This document shows positions 11,141 through 21,760 of a DNA stretch of 64,000 nucleotides, piece after piece. The stretch spans positions 65,750,148 to 65,814,147 of the forward strand of contig CM062296.1 in NCBI GenBank assembly GCA_031216915.1. Reading direction: 5' to 3'. This DNA comes from Pictodentalium vernedei. Lineage: Eukaryota; Mollusca; Scaphopoda; Dentaliida; Dentaliidae. The notes under the pieces were generated by a model that saw only the letters and a list, made by a program, of their open reading frames with translations, did not search any database and was not told the DNA's origin. Each line of letters opens with the position of its first letter. The stretch's first letter is position 1. Position numbers and translations under genes: made by a program.

Positions 11141-12220
11141 AGACCTTGGTAACCTCTTTCAGGCGGACCATATATTGAACCTCCATAAATTTTTAAATCA
11201 GTCGGTATAGTCCCATGTATACACCCACTTTAAAGAAATGGCTCCACCAACTATATTTTTGGGCGATGATAGCAAATATGTATTATGATTTAGAAGCCTC
11301 TAAGGCAATCAGCCTACTGTATCACACACAAGGCCTCAAACTAGCTGAAAAAACAAAGATGAGTGCAAACGGGTTGTTGGTAACCAGCACGCCAAAACGA
11401 GTAGAGATAGGACGATTTGTATTTGAGTTATCGAGACGACAAAGGGCGCATAGACTCTATATCGGAGATAGTGCCATAAAAAAATTAAAAGCCCCAAGAG
11501 ATCGTTTAAAGGCCTACCCTTAAGAGCATCTAGTGCCCTAAACAAGGCATACATAAAATAAGATGGTGGAATCTTGAATCATGGCATTTGCATAAAGAGC
11601 GGCAATATGGCAGGAAGCGTGCAAAAGGTTCTACAGTCATAAGTTAAATGATGTTGTTTGTTCTTCGCGGTGAAGTATGAAGAAGGCGGTGAAGTATGAA
11701 GAGGGTTAAAGACAGACCATTTAAATATTCCATTTCATGAATTCATAATTGTGATAAGTGTTTCGAGAGAGCCGTTTACCACTCGGCCCGAAACCTGTTG
11801 ATATTGAGTTATGATTGAGAATGAAAAAAAATAAAAATAAAAAATGCAATGAAAGGTGAAGGGTTATTTATTCAACAACAATTAATTAAGTGTTGTAAGA
11901 TAGATCTGTATAATAAACAAATTTTCTTGCCACTCAACGGGCTTCTTTCAACTTGGTTTGGGATGGAATTTAATTCTGATCTGACAGCTGATAAGAGTAA
12001 ATGTGTGTCAGGCTGTCAGCTACAGCAACTTCTTTCTAATTTGATTGTTTACATTATTCCCTTGTGTATATAAATATAAACAGCTATTTCTTTATGATGC
12101 TTTTCTGTTACAAAGAAATTAGGGGGTATAAAAAACTCTGTGGCCCAATGGTCCACTCCCAAATCTCTGATAACACAGCTGGGCCAGTACTAGTGACAGG
12201 CTACCAGTATGCCAAACAGC
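11141..12220. other. Mostly unassigned DNA
   Basis: The 102-codon frame at 11215-11523 has no recognisable domain and overlaps dispersed repeat sequence shared with 12620 and 14665. Nothing else here is supported. Confidence 0.4.
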
Positions 12221-12236
12221 CCTAGGACAGATTATG

Positions 12237-12613
12237 TATTTATTTATTTATTGGTGTGTAAGGTCACATATTTCTGCACAATGGCTAATCATGACCACGA
12301 CAGTTTTACGGGTGGAGGAAGCTGGAGTACCTGGAGAGAACCACCGAGCAACGGCGAGCAACTGTCAGCTCCCCAATATACTAATTCCACACAAGCAGGG
12401 TTAGCATTGGTTGAAGATAGGTGCACCATCGACGTGCAGTACGCCTTAATACACAGCGTCATCCGGCCACCATGTGGGCAATGGGGATGAAGTGTCTTGC
12501 CCAAGGACACAACGCGGTTGTCGCAGGTGGGATTCGAACCGAGGACGTCTGGACCTCAGAGGGACCTCTGGGCTTGCAGCCTGCACCTCTACCAACTGAG
12601 CCACCGCGCCCCC
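12237..12613 (-). mobile_element. Complete tRNA-derived SINE with target duplication
   Basis: Minus-strand order: head GGTGGCTCAGTTGGTAG, B-box-like GGTTCGAATCCC, core GTGTCCTTGGGCAAGACAC, body, tail ending in (AAAT)n. The flanks carry AGGACAGAT at 12224-12232 and again at 12614-12622. The long open frames on both strands here are shadows of this SINE. Confidence 0.9.
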
Positions 12614-12654
12614 AGGACAGATGATTTGTTTTTGAGTTATCGTCAAGACAAAAG

Positions 12655-12885
12655 GAAGGGAATAGAAAATATTCATAAAGGAATCAGAACATTTTTATAA
12701 GAAACCAGAAATGGCATATATGTAACCAGCATTCAAAGGGTTTGATACACGAATCAGAAATGGATATTTTTGGCTCTGCCCACTAATTTGAGTGATGAAA
12801 TACATTCATAAACTTTAGAAATGCATTAAGGTGTAATAAAATGCATTTCTCAGTCTTTCTGAATAATGCCCCCATATTAAGATCT
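12655..12885. repeat. Second copy of the 10915-11140 repeat
   Basis: Collinear with 10915-11140, including TTTGGCTCTGCCCACTAATT and the TGCATTAAGGTGTAAT block. Confidence 0.65.
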
Positions 12886-12938
12886 TCACAGGGTTGAAAT
12901 ATTCCCTTTAAATACTCCATTTTGATCCTTTAAATGGG

Positions 12939-13263
12939 GGCGCAGTGACTCAGTTGGCAGAGGTGCAGGCTGCAAGGTGTGAGGTCCTCACTCTGTCCTT
13001 GGGCAAGACACTTCACCCTACTGCCCACGTGGGTGCATGGAGGTGCTGTGTACTAAAGCGTACTGCACATCGATGGTGCACCCGTCTTCAACCAATGCTA
13101 ACCCTGCTTGTGTGGATTTAGTGTGTGGGGGATCTGACAGTTGCTCGTTGTTGCCCGGTGGTTCTTCCCTGGTACTCCGACTTCCTCCACCTGAAAAAAA
13201 CTGTTGTGGTCATGATTAGCCACTGTGCAGAAATATGTGACATGAAACACGAATAAATAAATA
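12939..13263 (+). mobile_element. tRNA-derived SINE lacking its B-box region
   Basis: The head GTGACTCAGTTGGCAGAGG is followed after a deletion by CTGTCCTTGGGCAAGACAC. The deletion removes the B-box segment seen in the copy at 12237-12613. The body and the tail ending in AATAAATAAATAA are intact. Confidence 0.85.
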
Positions 13264-13559
13264 ATCCTCATAAGCTATGTTTTTCAAGCAAAAATGAAAA
13301 GGTAATTAAAACTGAATAGACATCTCTGTGAATAATGTTGACCAGTTTTCGCCATTATGTTGGCCAAAGGGTTAAGAATCCCTTACTTTGGAAGGCACAC
13401 TGAAAGGGTGTCCCATTCCACACAAAATTAAATGTTAAGAAAATAAAGAGGAAAACATTAAGTTTCTCAGCTGAGAGTACCTTCTTTTGCACTCCGGAGG
13501 GATGGAACGGCACAAATTAGAGACATTCTCTTAATGGCACTTTGGCACAAAAGGTTTCT

Positions 13560-14400
13560 GCACTCTCGGTGAGACCGAGCCGAGCGCAGTGAAAGACTAT
13601 AGAACTCCTCTAACAAATAAGTTTTAAACAGTCATAGCACTAACACAGTTAACGGTACAGTCGACCATGTCAGCATTGGATTGTTACCGGCACCCTGACA
13701 GTTTTGTGATATGTTTCAGCAATTATTCTGTGCAGTTTTATGGAAAGGCTTAACTTTATTCTGCCTGAAATAAAACATGTGCAGTCCACATTGAAGTCTT
13801 GAAAGGGTTAAAATCATTGAACTGAATAAGATAGGTTTCACCAAATTTTACAATTATTCAGTGCAGTTTTATGGAAGGGATTAACTTTATTCTGCCTGAA
13901 ATATAATATGTGCAATCCACATTGAAGTCTTGAGAGGGTTAAAAGCATTGAACTGAATAATTTATAATTTATTTTCTTGCAAGACAAAGGCTTTCTCTCG
14001 GTGAGACCGAGCCGAGCGCAGTGCAAGACTATAGAACTCCTTTAACAAAATGAGTTTCAAACAGTCATAGCACTAACACAGTTAACAGTACAGTCGACCA
14101 TGTCAGTATTGATAGGTTTCAACAACTATTCAGAGCAGTTTTATGGAATGGGTTAACTTTATTCTGCTTGAAATAAAATATGTGAAATCCGCACTGAAGT
14201 CTTGAGAGGGTTAAAATCATTAAAATCATTGAACTGAATAAGATAGGTTTCAACAATTATTCAGTGCAGTTTTATGGAAAGGGTTAACTTTATTCTGCCT
14301 GAAATAAAATATGTGCAATCCACATAGAAGTCTGGAGAGGGTTAAAAGCAGTGAACTGAATAATTTACAATTTATTTCCTTGCAAGGCAAAGGGTTTCTC
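13560..14400. repeat. Local tandem duplication with two-level periodicity
   Basis: A module containing GGTGAGACCGAGCCGAGCGC and CAGTCGACCATGTCAG occurs at about 13570 and 14000. Between and after these, a block of about 120 bp with CAGTTTTATGGAA, TTAACTTTATTCTGC and GAAGTCTTGAGAGGGTTAAA recurs four to five times. No coding potential is recognised. Confidence 0.8.
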
Positions 14401-14723
14401 TCAACTTAGTTTCAGGAACTAACAGCCCATTATGATGACAAGGTCAGATTTCATTTTGACAGCTTTCTCCACTGGTGTTTACATAGTTTCCAGTGTGAGC
14501 ATAACATCGTATTGCTTGGGGAGAATTTACTGTATCAGGAAATTGGAGGCTGTGATAACCCTGTGGTGTACTGGACCATACTTAATGGCCCTAGCGACCT
14601 GAAAAACACAGGTGTCCGAGAAGTTGTGAATGTCTACCAGTATTCCAAAAATCAGCGAGATAGGACAATTCGTTTTCGAGTTATCGTGAGGACAAGGAAG
14701 TGCATAGAAGACAGAAGACACGG

Positions 14724-14776
14724 GAAGAAGAAGAAGAAGAAGAAGAAGAAGAAGAAGAAGAAGAAGAAGAAGAAAG
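14724..14776. repeat. (AAG)n microsatellite
   Basis: An uninterrupted run of about 16 AAG triplets. It creates the lysine-rich open frame across 14512-14967, which is not a gene. Confidence 0.95.
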
Positions 14777-15080
14777 AAAGAAAAAGAAACCGTACAAAAA
14801 CAATAGTATGTGTGTTCACACAGACTAATAAAATACTTTTTGTGGTTAAAAACGGGCATATGTATTTCCTTCTCAAAACTGCGACGAAAAAACATAATCC
14901 CAACTATCGTTTCCTGTTTCGGACAAACCATAGGCGTTACCTACCGCAACACATCCCTGTATTCTAAAACTAATTAACATTAAATGTTTAAACGAAACAT
15001 CAATCCAACAGTTCATAAATCTAATTTATCCACAACAACTCGAAAATGTTCCATAAGCCGGCGATTCTGTCTGGAAGTTA

Positions 15081-15393
15081 CAGTTAAATCTAGAAGTCAT
15101 GTCACGAACTGGGCGCTTATCTAGGCATAAATGCGCGTAGGAATTGTGCGTAATTGCCATATCGAATGACACCCAAAGCACAGCAGGTTCTCCTGGTTAC
15201 TCATAGCAAATACAGGCAATGTTCTGCCAGTGGACCTCTGGGTTACTCGTAGGTCCATTGGCTGAAACATTGCTTCTGCACAGGCCATATGTACAGAACT
15301 TGATAGCCTTACTACCGTCATAACGCGTAGATTAATGCGCAGATCAACGTACTATTTGTGCGCCTTTCATGACAGGACTTCTAGTTTTAATTG
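15081..15393. mobile_element. TA-flanked (Tc1/mariner-like) MITE
   Basis: Starts CAGTTAAATCTAGAAGTC after TA (15079-15080) and ends ACTTCTAGTTTTAATTG, followed by a decayed TA. The central hairpin resembles the other members. Confidence 0.85.
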
Positions 15394-15417
15394 CAGGTCA
15401 CTGACGTTATTCACTTA

Positions 15418-15725
15418 TAGTTAAAAAGTCCTGTCACGAATAGTGCGTTTATCTAGGCTTAATAGCGCGTTGGAATTGCGCGCAATTGCCATATCAAATG
15501 GCACGCAAAGCACGGCAGGTTCTTTTGGTTACTCATAGCAAACACATGCAATGTTTCTGCCAATGGACCTCCGGGTTACCCGGAGGTCCGTTGGTTGAAA
15601 CATTGCGTGTGCACAGGCCATATGTACAGAATTTGATAGCTTTACTTGGGCCATAACACGTACATTAACGCGCATATCAACGTGCTATTTGTGCGCATGT
15701 CATGACAGGGCTTCTGGTTTAACTG
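15418..15725. mobile_element. TA-flanked MITE, second copy in near-tandem
   Basis: It lies 24 bp from the previous copy in the same orientation. The left tip is decayed (TAGTTAAAAAGTCCTGTC); the right tip is GCTTCTGGTTTAACTG followed by TA. The centre has the GGACCTCCGGGTTACCCGG hairpin. Confidence 0.8.
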
Positions 15726-15727
15726 TA

Positions 15728-16440
15728 TCGATGAGTTGAATCCTTATACGTTACACAGAACGTCCCATTGGTACGGTCGATAATGTCTTACAGTTATACC
15801 CACTACGTCATCTCACGTGGCCGTATGGCACGACCGACGTGTTAACAGATAACAAGCTGATTTGCGGCTAATTTTGTGATAAACCATTTTCTGTTGACTG
15901 GGGAAAAATGCGGAAGCATTAGTACAAAATGACAGTTCGCCCATTTCTGAAGAATCATCACACACAATGATCAACAGAATGTTAAGTGCTGATACTCTAT
16001 GACATTTCAGTTATATAGAATGGATACAAAGACGGAATAGAGTTATTGGTTCTTTCTTGCGTGGAATTTGTAATGTAATGCTTAATGGCCGTGAAAATCC
16101 AAAGAAAATCAAATCATTGATGTCATGTACAGAACATTTACCATACACAAAAACTTCAAATATATTGAACGTTCTTTCATTCTGTACAAATTTAGTTCAG
16201 TACGTCGTGACCTTCAGTAAGACAATACGTAGGTAGTGTACACTCGTCTATGCATCCATGTGGTAACCACGAAACTGTTTTAAAATGATTCATTTCAAAA
16301 GCTGAGAAGCCCCTGGATAACTTTCTTTGGCAATAAGCAGGTATTGACACATGAGCGTACGAACCAGGCGGGAAGGAGGGAGACAGTTGCCCTCCCCCCT
16401 GGATTCGGGCAAACTAGCTTTAAAAATCCGGGAAATGAAC

Positions 16441-16490
<50 letters not shown>

Positions 16491-16955
16491 GGGAGGGGGC
16501 ATATATATTTGTATTCCATCCATGCCGGATTTAGGGCAAATCAAAAGGTTTACACCCTATATCACAAAAGCTCCGTACGCCCATGTATAGACAAGGCGGA
16601 TGCGTGGCTCCGTTGATGCAACCCCGAAGCACATGTGAGCGTTATCACTACAAGTTTATCCTTGAAAAGTAACTGCGGTACGATGAATCCCCTTCTTCCA
16701 ATCATCGGGGGTACTTTAAAAAAAAAACAATTGTTTTAAACATATTATAGATGAAAATTTGTCAATGGATAATTTTAAGTGAAATTTATAGAAAATATAT
16801 TGAAAGCTACATCTGATTCACAAAGATGTATAGGCTGTAAGTCTGTGTAGACTGTATACATGATTATGAATTTAGTAGGGCAGTTCATCTTTCAGAAGTA
16901 CTGAAGTGTAATTTGACGACATTGGCAGGGCTACACAACAGAAAACGATGATTAA
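15728..16955. other. Unassigned DNA with one (GA)n microsatellite
   Basis: A (GA)n run at 16445-16488 generates long Arg/Glu and Ser/Leu frames on both strands, which are artefacts. Nothing else in this stretch is recognised. Confidence 0.5.
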
Positions 16956-17118
16956 CCCTTTACCCAACGTAACGGTCAAAACCGACCAGCGCTATTCTCA
17001 AAAATCGCCAATTAATTTTCATTATTCTTTTCATTTTTTGTCTCAAAAACATAGGTTATGACCCCGCGTTGGAACGAGCTAGTCGGGCTCGTTCCAACGA
17101 GAGGTTATAACTTATGTT
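16956..17118. mobile_element. TTAA-type MITE (subfamily A), right side lost
   Basis: Starts CCCTTTACCCAACGTAACGG after TTAA (16952-16955) and runs through the central hairpin to about 17118, where homology stops abruptly. Confidence 0.8.
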
Positions 17119-17345
17119 GCTTCGAGGAAATCGACTCAAATTGGATAGCCCTCAGCCCCCAAATCAACGGGATCCTAAAAACTATCAACATGATTATCAA
17201 CGAATACACTCTTGTTCTCGACCTCGCATCTGGGCCCAAATGGGCTCGTCAATATATGCCCAGATACGAGGTCTCGACTTTAATACACCTCTTGGAAACA
17301 CGCATGGTGGTAATGTAATTCGTGGAATGCGGATTGAGATATCTA
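17119..17345. other. Unassigned fragment with a small hairpin
   Basis: Slightly GC-richer than its surroundings. Contains an inverted repeat at 17219-17279 with arms GACCTCGCATCTGGGC. It replaces the missing end of the MITE at 16956. Frames in it have no recognisable domain. Confidence 0.35.
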
Positions 17346-17421
17346 TTGAGTGAAATTTCGAAACAATTAACCATGCTGATTATGATATAACACCACGAAC
17401 CGTAACATTTTAACATATATA

Positions 17422-17667
17422 CAGTACGGCCGACGTATACTGGTCACTTTCCAAGCATGGACAATATTTCAACGGACGCCATAATATTTGATTCCAAACA
17501 CTAATTATAGAAATAATAAGCAACAAATTAATTATTGAAACACCTGGTAAAACCCAGTGCTTCATTAATTACAAATTTGCAGATGATTATTTTTGTAACT
17601 GGGAAAATGCATGCATGGACACCACTGCCCACGCTTGGGTTACGACCAGTCCACGGAGGCTCTACTG
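17422..17667. mobile_element. TA-flanked MITE, second family
   Basis: Ends CAGTACGGCCGACGTATACT and its degenerate inverse at about 17648-17667, with TA at 17420-17421 and 17668-17669. It is the older copy of the element at 63411-63656. Confidence 0.75.
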
Positions 17668-17673
17668 TATATA

Positions 17674-17956
17674 CAGTTAAAACTAGAAGTCCTGTCACGA
17701 ACTGTGCGCTTATCTAGGCTTAACTGCGCGTAGGAATTGCGCGCAATTGCCATATCGAATGCCACCCATAGCATGGTAGGTTTTCCTTGTAACCCATAGC
17801 AAACACAAGCAATGTTCCATTGGCTGAAACTTTGCTTGTGCACAGGCCGTATGTGCAGAATTTGATAGCCTTACCATCGTCATAACGCGTAGATTAACGC
17901 GCAAATCGAAGTGCTATTTGTGCGCATTTCAGGACAGGACTTCTAGTTTTGATTTT
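17674..17956. mobile_element. TA-flanked (Tc1/mariner-like) MITE
   Basis: Starts CAGTTAAAACTAGAAGTCC after TA, only a few bases from the previous MITE, and ends near GGACTTCTAGTTTTGATT. Part of the central hairpin is deleted compared with the copy at 43934. Confidence 0.8.
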
Positions 17957-18481
17957 AGCAAATTAATACCATATCATGGTTAAAAACAAAATTAGGACAA
18001 GCTATTTGACACAAGTGCTATCATTTTAATGTTATTTTCACAATATTTTCACACTTTTACTTGGTTCAAATATATGTATGAGAGATTTAAAGGTGGGGCG
18101 GGGGTGGGGGTGGGGATAATATTGCTTGTTGTTGTTTGGAGGATAGTAGAATTTAACAATATGTTCACGTTTTGTTATTTTGTACATTTCACCATAAATC
18201 TGCCTCCGATTTACCTTTGTAACTCGGATCGCTACATGATACAGCTAAGGTTTGTAACTTTTGGACAAATATAACATGTTATAATTAGATTTTTTACCGC
18301 AATGGAAACAGGGGAGGGACACACACGCACATCTAGGAAAGTATGCCGAGATGGGTGGGTCTCACATAATGAAAATAGAGTATAATGAGGTCATTTTGAA
18401 GGTTGGAAGGGAGGGGGATGGGTCGTATCGTATGAAAATAATTTCTATCCCGCTCAACGTCGGCTGCCCTCCTGTTTTATT

Positions 18482-19146
18482 ATGGATCCAAATATTCACC
18501 ATACTATTGAAACGCAAGTTTCGAAGACTGTTTCGGACTCTAAAAATGAGCTTGCGGATGACATTAAACAACCTTCTTACAATCGCTTGAATTATTTTCA
18601 ATGAATATCAGTTCTTCCCAGCAGGGTATTTCCAAATTTCAAATGGCGTCGATTCGAAAGCAGATTGGAGATAAATTCAAATCCAATAAGAAAGGTTGTG
18701 CGGATCAATATAAGTGTAATAACATAGTTTTATCAACCCTGTGAAAAGCTAGTGTTTGTTTATCATCTGATAAAATAACTTTGGATGATGTAACCTACGC
18801 CAGAAACGTCCAAACAAGAAGGTATAAATTTTGTGGAAAAGAGACTAATTCTGCAGATAATGGGTAGAGAGTTGTTAAGGAATATGTATCCCATCCTCTG
18901 GGACGATGAGAAGAAGAAAATATTTAGAGCCCAATCTCGTGCATCTGGAAAAGGGAAAACTGAACGTTTGAGAAAATACGGAATGGATGGATGTAAAGTG
19001 CAATACAATATTTTCGATTCAACGACAGTCGTCTAGAAGCAACACGCACTGGTTAAACCTGGGGAATATTTCGCATGTGGTATGCGTGGTCACTGGCGGG
19101 GAGAGTGTCACAACACGAAAGTCATGGATAAACAATGCAAGATAAG
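18482..19146 (+). pseudogene. DIRS ORF1 (Gag-like, zinc knuckle) remnant
   Basis: The frame opens with an ATG at 18482 (MDPNIHHTIE) and is broken several times. It continues with KFKSNKKGCADQYKCN near 18680, the VVKEYVSHPL motif near 18875 that precedes an acidic/basic DEE-rich stretch, and a zinc-knuckle-like FACGMRGHWRGEC near 19062-19100. The first Cys of the knuckle appears to have become Tyr. The order (charged N-terminal part, GWRVV-EY-like motif, zinc knuckle) is what I know from DIRS-group ORF1 proteins in invertebrates. It would bind element RNA; this copy cannot be translated because of frameshifts and stops. Confidence 0.65.
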
Positions 19147-19397
19147 TAGTACTTATAATCTCCGGAATAATACCTTGTTGGATTCCATCAGTACAAATTG
19201 ATACCTGTCCAGATGTGTCGATCCGCAGTGCGCCTCTCGTCCAATAACGCGCGTGCTTCACACAACGGTGACGCAAAATTAGTACAGGCTGAAGGAAGTT
19301 TGTCAAAGATTGGCAAAGTTTGTACGCCACTTGAGCTGTCTCGTGTCAAACAATCACCGGCAACAGGTCGTTTGAAAAGAATATCGGTCGCTATGTA

Positions 19398-19711
19398 CAA
19401 ATAAAACTAGAAGTCCTGTCATGACATGCGCACAAATAGCACGCTGATATGCGCGTTAATGTGCGCGTTATGGCCCAATTAAAGCTATCATATTCTGTAC
19501 ATATGGCCTGTGCACAGGCAATTTTTCAGCCAATGGACCTCCGGTTAAGCCCGAGGTCCATTGGCAGAAACATTGCATGTGTTTGCTATGAGTAACCAGG
19601 AAAACCTGCCGTGCTTTTGATGCCATTCGATATGGCAATTGCGCGCAATTCCAACGCGCAATTAAGCCTAGATAAGCGCACTATTCGTGACAGGACTTCT
19701 AGTTTTAACTG
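19398..19711. mobile_element. TA-flanked MITE inserted in the DIRS element
   Basis: Ends CAAATAAAACTAGAAGTCC and ACTTCTAGTTTTAACTG, with TA at 19396-19397 and 19712-19713. Its internal orientation is opposite to the copies at 15418 and 43934. Confidence 0.85.
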
Positions 19712-19724
19712 TATCACCGCCTAT

Positions 19725-20294
19725 ATGTACCAGTTGCTATGAACCACATCGTCGGTCGATATGTACCACACAAAGAGTCGATATGTACCACGCACGTAGA
19801 AATGAAAAACACATAATCGATCAATTAATTATTACTCTGGGACATGTAATTTTCGACAGTGTTATTGGTTGTTTTTGTATCCGGCAACTTGTTTGTGCTC
19901 TTTGTTCGCATATTCATTTTCTCCATATACTTCTCTTTTTCACTATATCAAAAAATAATAAAATTCTGATGATAAGTTTTGAAAAGATCTGCCTTATTTC
20001 TAACCCCTGAGTGACAGTAGTCCCGATGTTCAACCCGATGAAAGCCTTAAAAAGTCCAAACGCTGACCCAAAATGTGTTGAATCATTTTGAATGGGGTAT
20101 GAACCACAATCAATTATGATACAGATTTTGGGTTGATTTCACCAATGGTACATATCGATTTATATGTGGTGCGACCTTTTCGGTGGTACATATCGACTTT
20201 TCGAGTGGTACATATTGACTTTTCAGGTGGTACATATCGACCGACACATGGTACATATCGACCGTGGTACATATCGACCATGGTACAAATCGAC
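19725..20294. repeat. Array of GGTACATATCGAC motifs in inverted clusters
   Basis: The 13 bp motif GGTACATATCGAC or a one-base variant occurs at 20147, 20185, 20207, 20229, 20250, 20266 and 20282. Its reverse complement GTCGATATGTACC occurs at 19755 and 19777, with a partial copy near 19724. Spacing on the right falls from 38 to 22, 22, 21, 16 and 16 bp. The two clusters face each other across about 360 bp of AT-rich DNA, as subterminal transposase-binding motifs would. Protein frames across it are artefacts of the repeat. Confidence 0.8.
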
Positions 20295-20341
20295 TGTTTC
20301 CCTTTGAAAAACAATGTTCAGGCATGGAAAGTTATTATTTC

Positions 20342-20883
20342 TAGGGTTGTCATGATTAATCGATTAATCGATTGTTGATCGGTCACGGCGAAATCGATTA
20401 GTATTTTTCGTTGTCGAATGATTGGTAAATTATATCCCGTTTTAGACGTTTAATAATTAAAAGAAAATATGTTGAAAAAACTGTTGTTTCTAAAGGTAAA
20501 GAGTTAAGAACATCGATGTTAAACCCCAATAAGCTATTGGAAGCATTTGTCTTCCAGGTACATTCATCAAAGCTTTGATGTTCTGAACTTTTGAACCGCC
20601 AGTGTAATAATCAAGACCGGTCGGCAGATGCGAAGTTCGCAACTGCCGACCGGTCTTGATTATTACACTGACGGTTCAAAAGTTCAGAACATCAAAGCTT
20701 TGAATGTAACTAAAAGAGGATCGTCTTCGTTGTTTACTTGAGGTAGGGCAACTGACTTCAACTTAATTTTTATCGACTTCAAAGAGAAGGAGATGGGGGT
20801 CATTTAGGTACGATCAATCGATTATCATCGATTATTTGCGACGATTAATCGATTCCTAAAATTAAAAAATCGTGACAGCTCTA
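20342..20883. mobile_element. hAT-like MITE with 8 bp duplication and nested palindrome
   Basis: Ends TAGGGTTGTCATGATT and AATCGTGACAGCTCTA are flanked by ATTATTTC at 20334-20341 and 20884-20891. Subterminal blocks are rich in ATTAATCGATT. The interior (about 20565-20705) is a separate, nearly perfect palindrome with arms AAGCTTTGATGTTCTGAAC and an ACCGGTCGGCAG core, probably an insertion in the insertion. Confidence 0.9.
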
Positions 20884-21010
20884 ATTATTTCAAATCCAAA
20901 TAGTATTAATATTATCAGTATTTATCAAAATAATGAGAGGAATGATGGAATCTTGGAGATCTCGTGATATGCTCGTCGTTTTGTTTCTAGATGGTGGACT
21001 TGGGGCCGTA

Positions 21011-21313
21011 CAGTTGAAACGAGAAGTCCCGTCACACTATTGTGCACTGTTCTGAAGAAATAGTGCGTTGATTAAGTGCACTCCAGCCCCTATCAATACC
21101 ACAAGGAATACTTTCAAACTTTCATCACATGGATCACCGGGTTCCACCCGGTGATCCATGTGATGAAACTTTGCATGCGCTTTATATTTTGTATCACTTT
21201 GCAAAACCGTCCTTGTGTTTGTCAGTGAATTATTTCCGTTTACTGCATTAAGGAGCGCGTTAACTAATGAGCATGCTCCGCGCTAATTGTGACATTACTT
21301 CTAGTTTCAACTG
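21011..21313. mobile_element. TA-flanked MITE, related subfamily
   Basis: Ends CAGTTGAAACGAGAAGTCC and ACTTCTAGTTTCAACTG with TA at both sides (21009-21010, 21314-21315). The central hairpin is TCACATGGATCACCGGGT with its inverse. The tips match the longer elements at 32748 and 56391. Confidence 0.85.
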
Positions 21314-21370
21314 TACATGACTACGGTGAGCATGGCAGTTAAAAAATGATTTCATTAATTTGGGATTTTT

Positions 21371-21760
21371 ACTCTTGCAGGATAAGTGTATATGGGAGCC
21401 ATGTCGTCAGATTACTTGGCTTGGGCCTGAGTGGGGCACATTGATCGGTGCTGTGCGAGTTTCTGCTTGTACAATGATTCGACTGATACACAGTTTTGAG
21501 AGGGTCATTGAATTATTATCTGTTTTTTTCTAGGCTTATCATAGCTAGGCATGTGACAGTGGTCACTGGTCAGATTACTTCTACACTCTTGATATGTGGT
21601 TAGGCTCAGGAGTAGAGAGTTATTTCCTTGTGTTGCATTCAGGGTGAACTGGGATTGGCCCGTTCTGGTAACTTATAAATGTTTTAAAGAGCTCCAATTT
21701 TGGTAAGAGCATTGTGAATCTTTTAAATGAAAGGGGAACTGACATTTACACCGTAAATAA
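21371..21760 (+). pseudogene. DIRS reverse transcriptase C-terminal / RNase H remnant
   Basis: One frame reads DKCIWEPCRQITWLG followed by a VSACTMIRLIHSFERVIE helix. The W-E-P-x(4)-TWLG signature and the following coiled region are typical of the part just after the RT catalytic domain in DIRS elements. A second frame gives RHVTVVTGQITSTLL, matching the next conserved block, and a third gives LNERGTDIYTVNKIDR. At least two frameshifts separate these blocks. The catalytic RT motifs, which should lie upstream, are not present between 19400 and 21370, so the RT core has been deleted. Confidence 0.6.

Noticed and set aside
14512-14967. Lysine-rich 151-residue protein
   Set aside because: The frame is created by an (AAG)n microsatellite, and its opposite strand is equally open as poly-Leu/Phe.
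16290-16616. Arg/Glu- and Ser/Leu-rich proteins on both strands
   Set aside because: Artefact of the (GA)n tract at 16445-16488.
18833-19036. Independent small gene with a basic protein
   Set aside because: It is one frame of the broken DIRS ORF1; neighbouring frames carry the rest of the same protein.
20110-20378. YVP/ICT-repeat proteins near the motif array
   Set aside because: Translation of the repeated GGTACATATCGAC motif in several frames; no gene structure.
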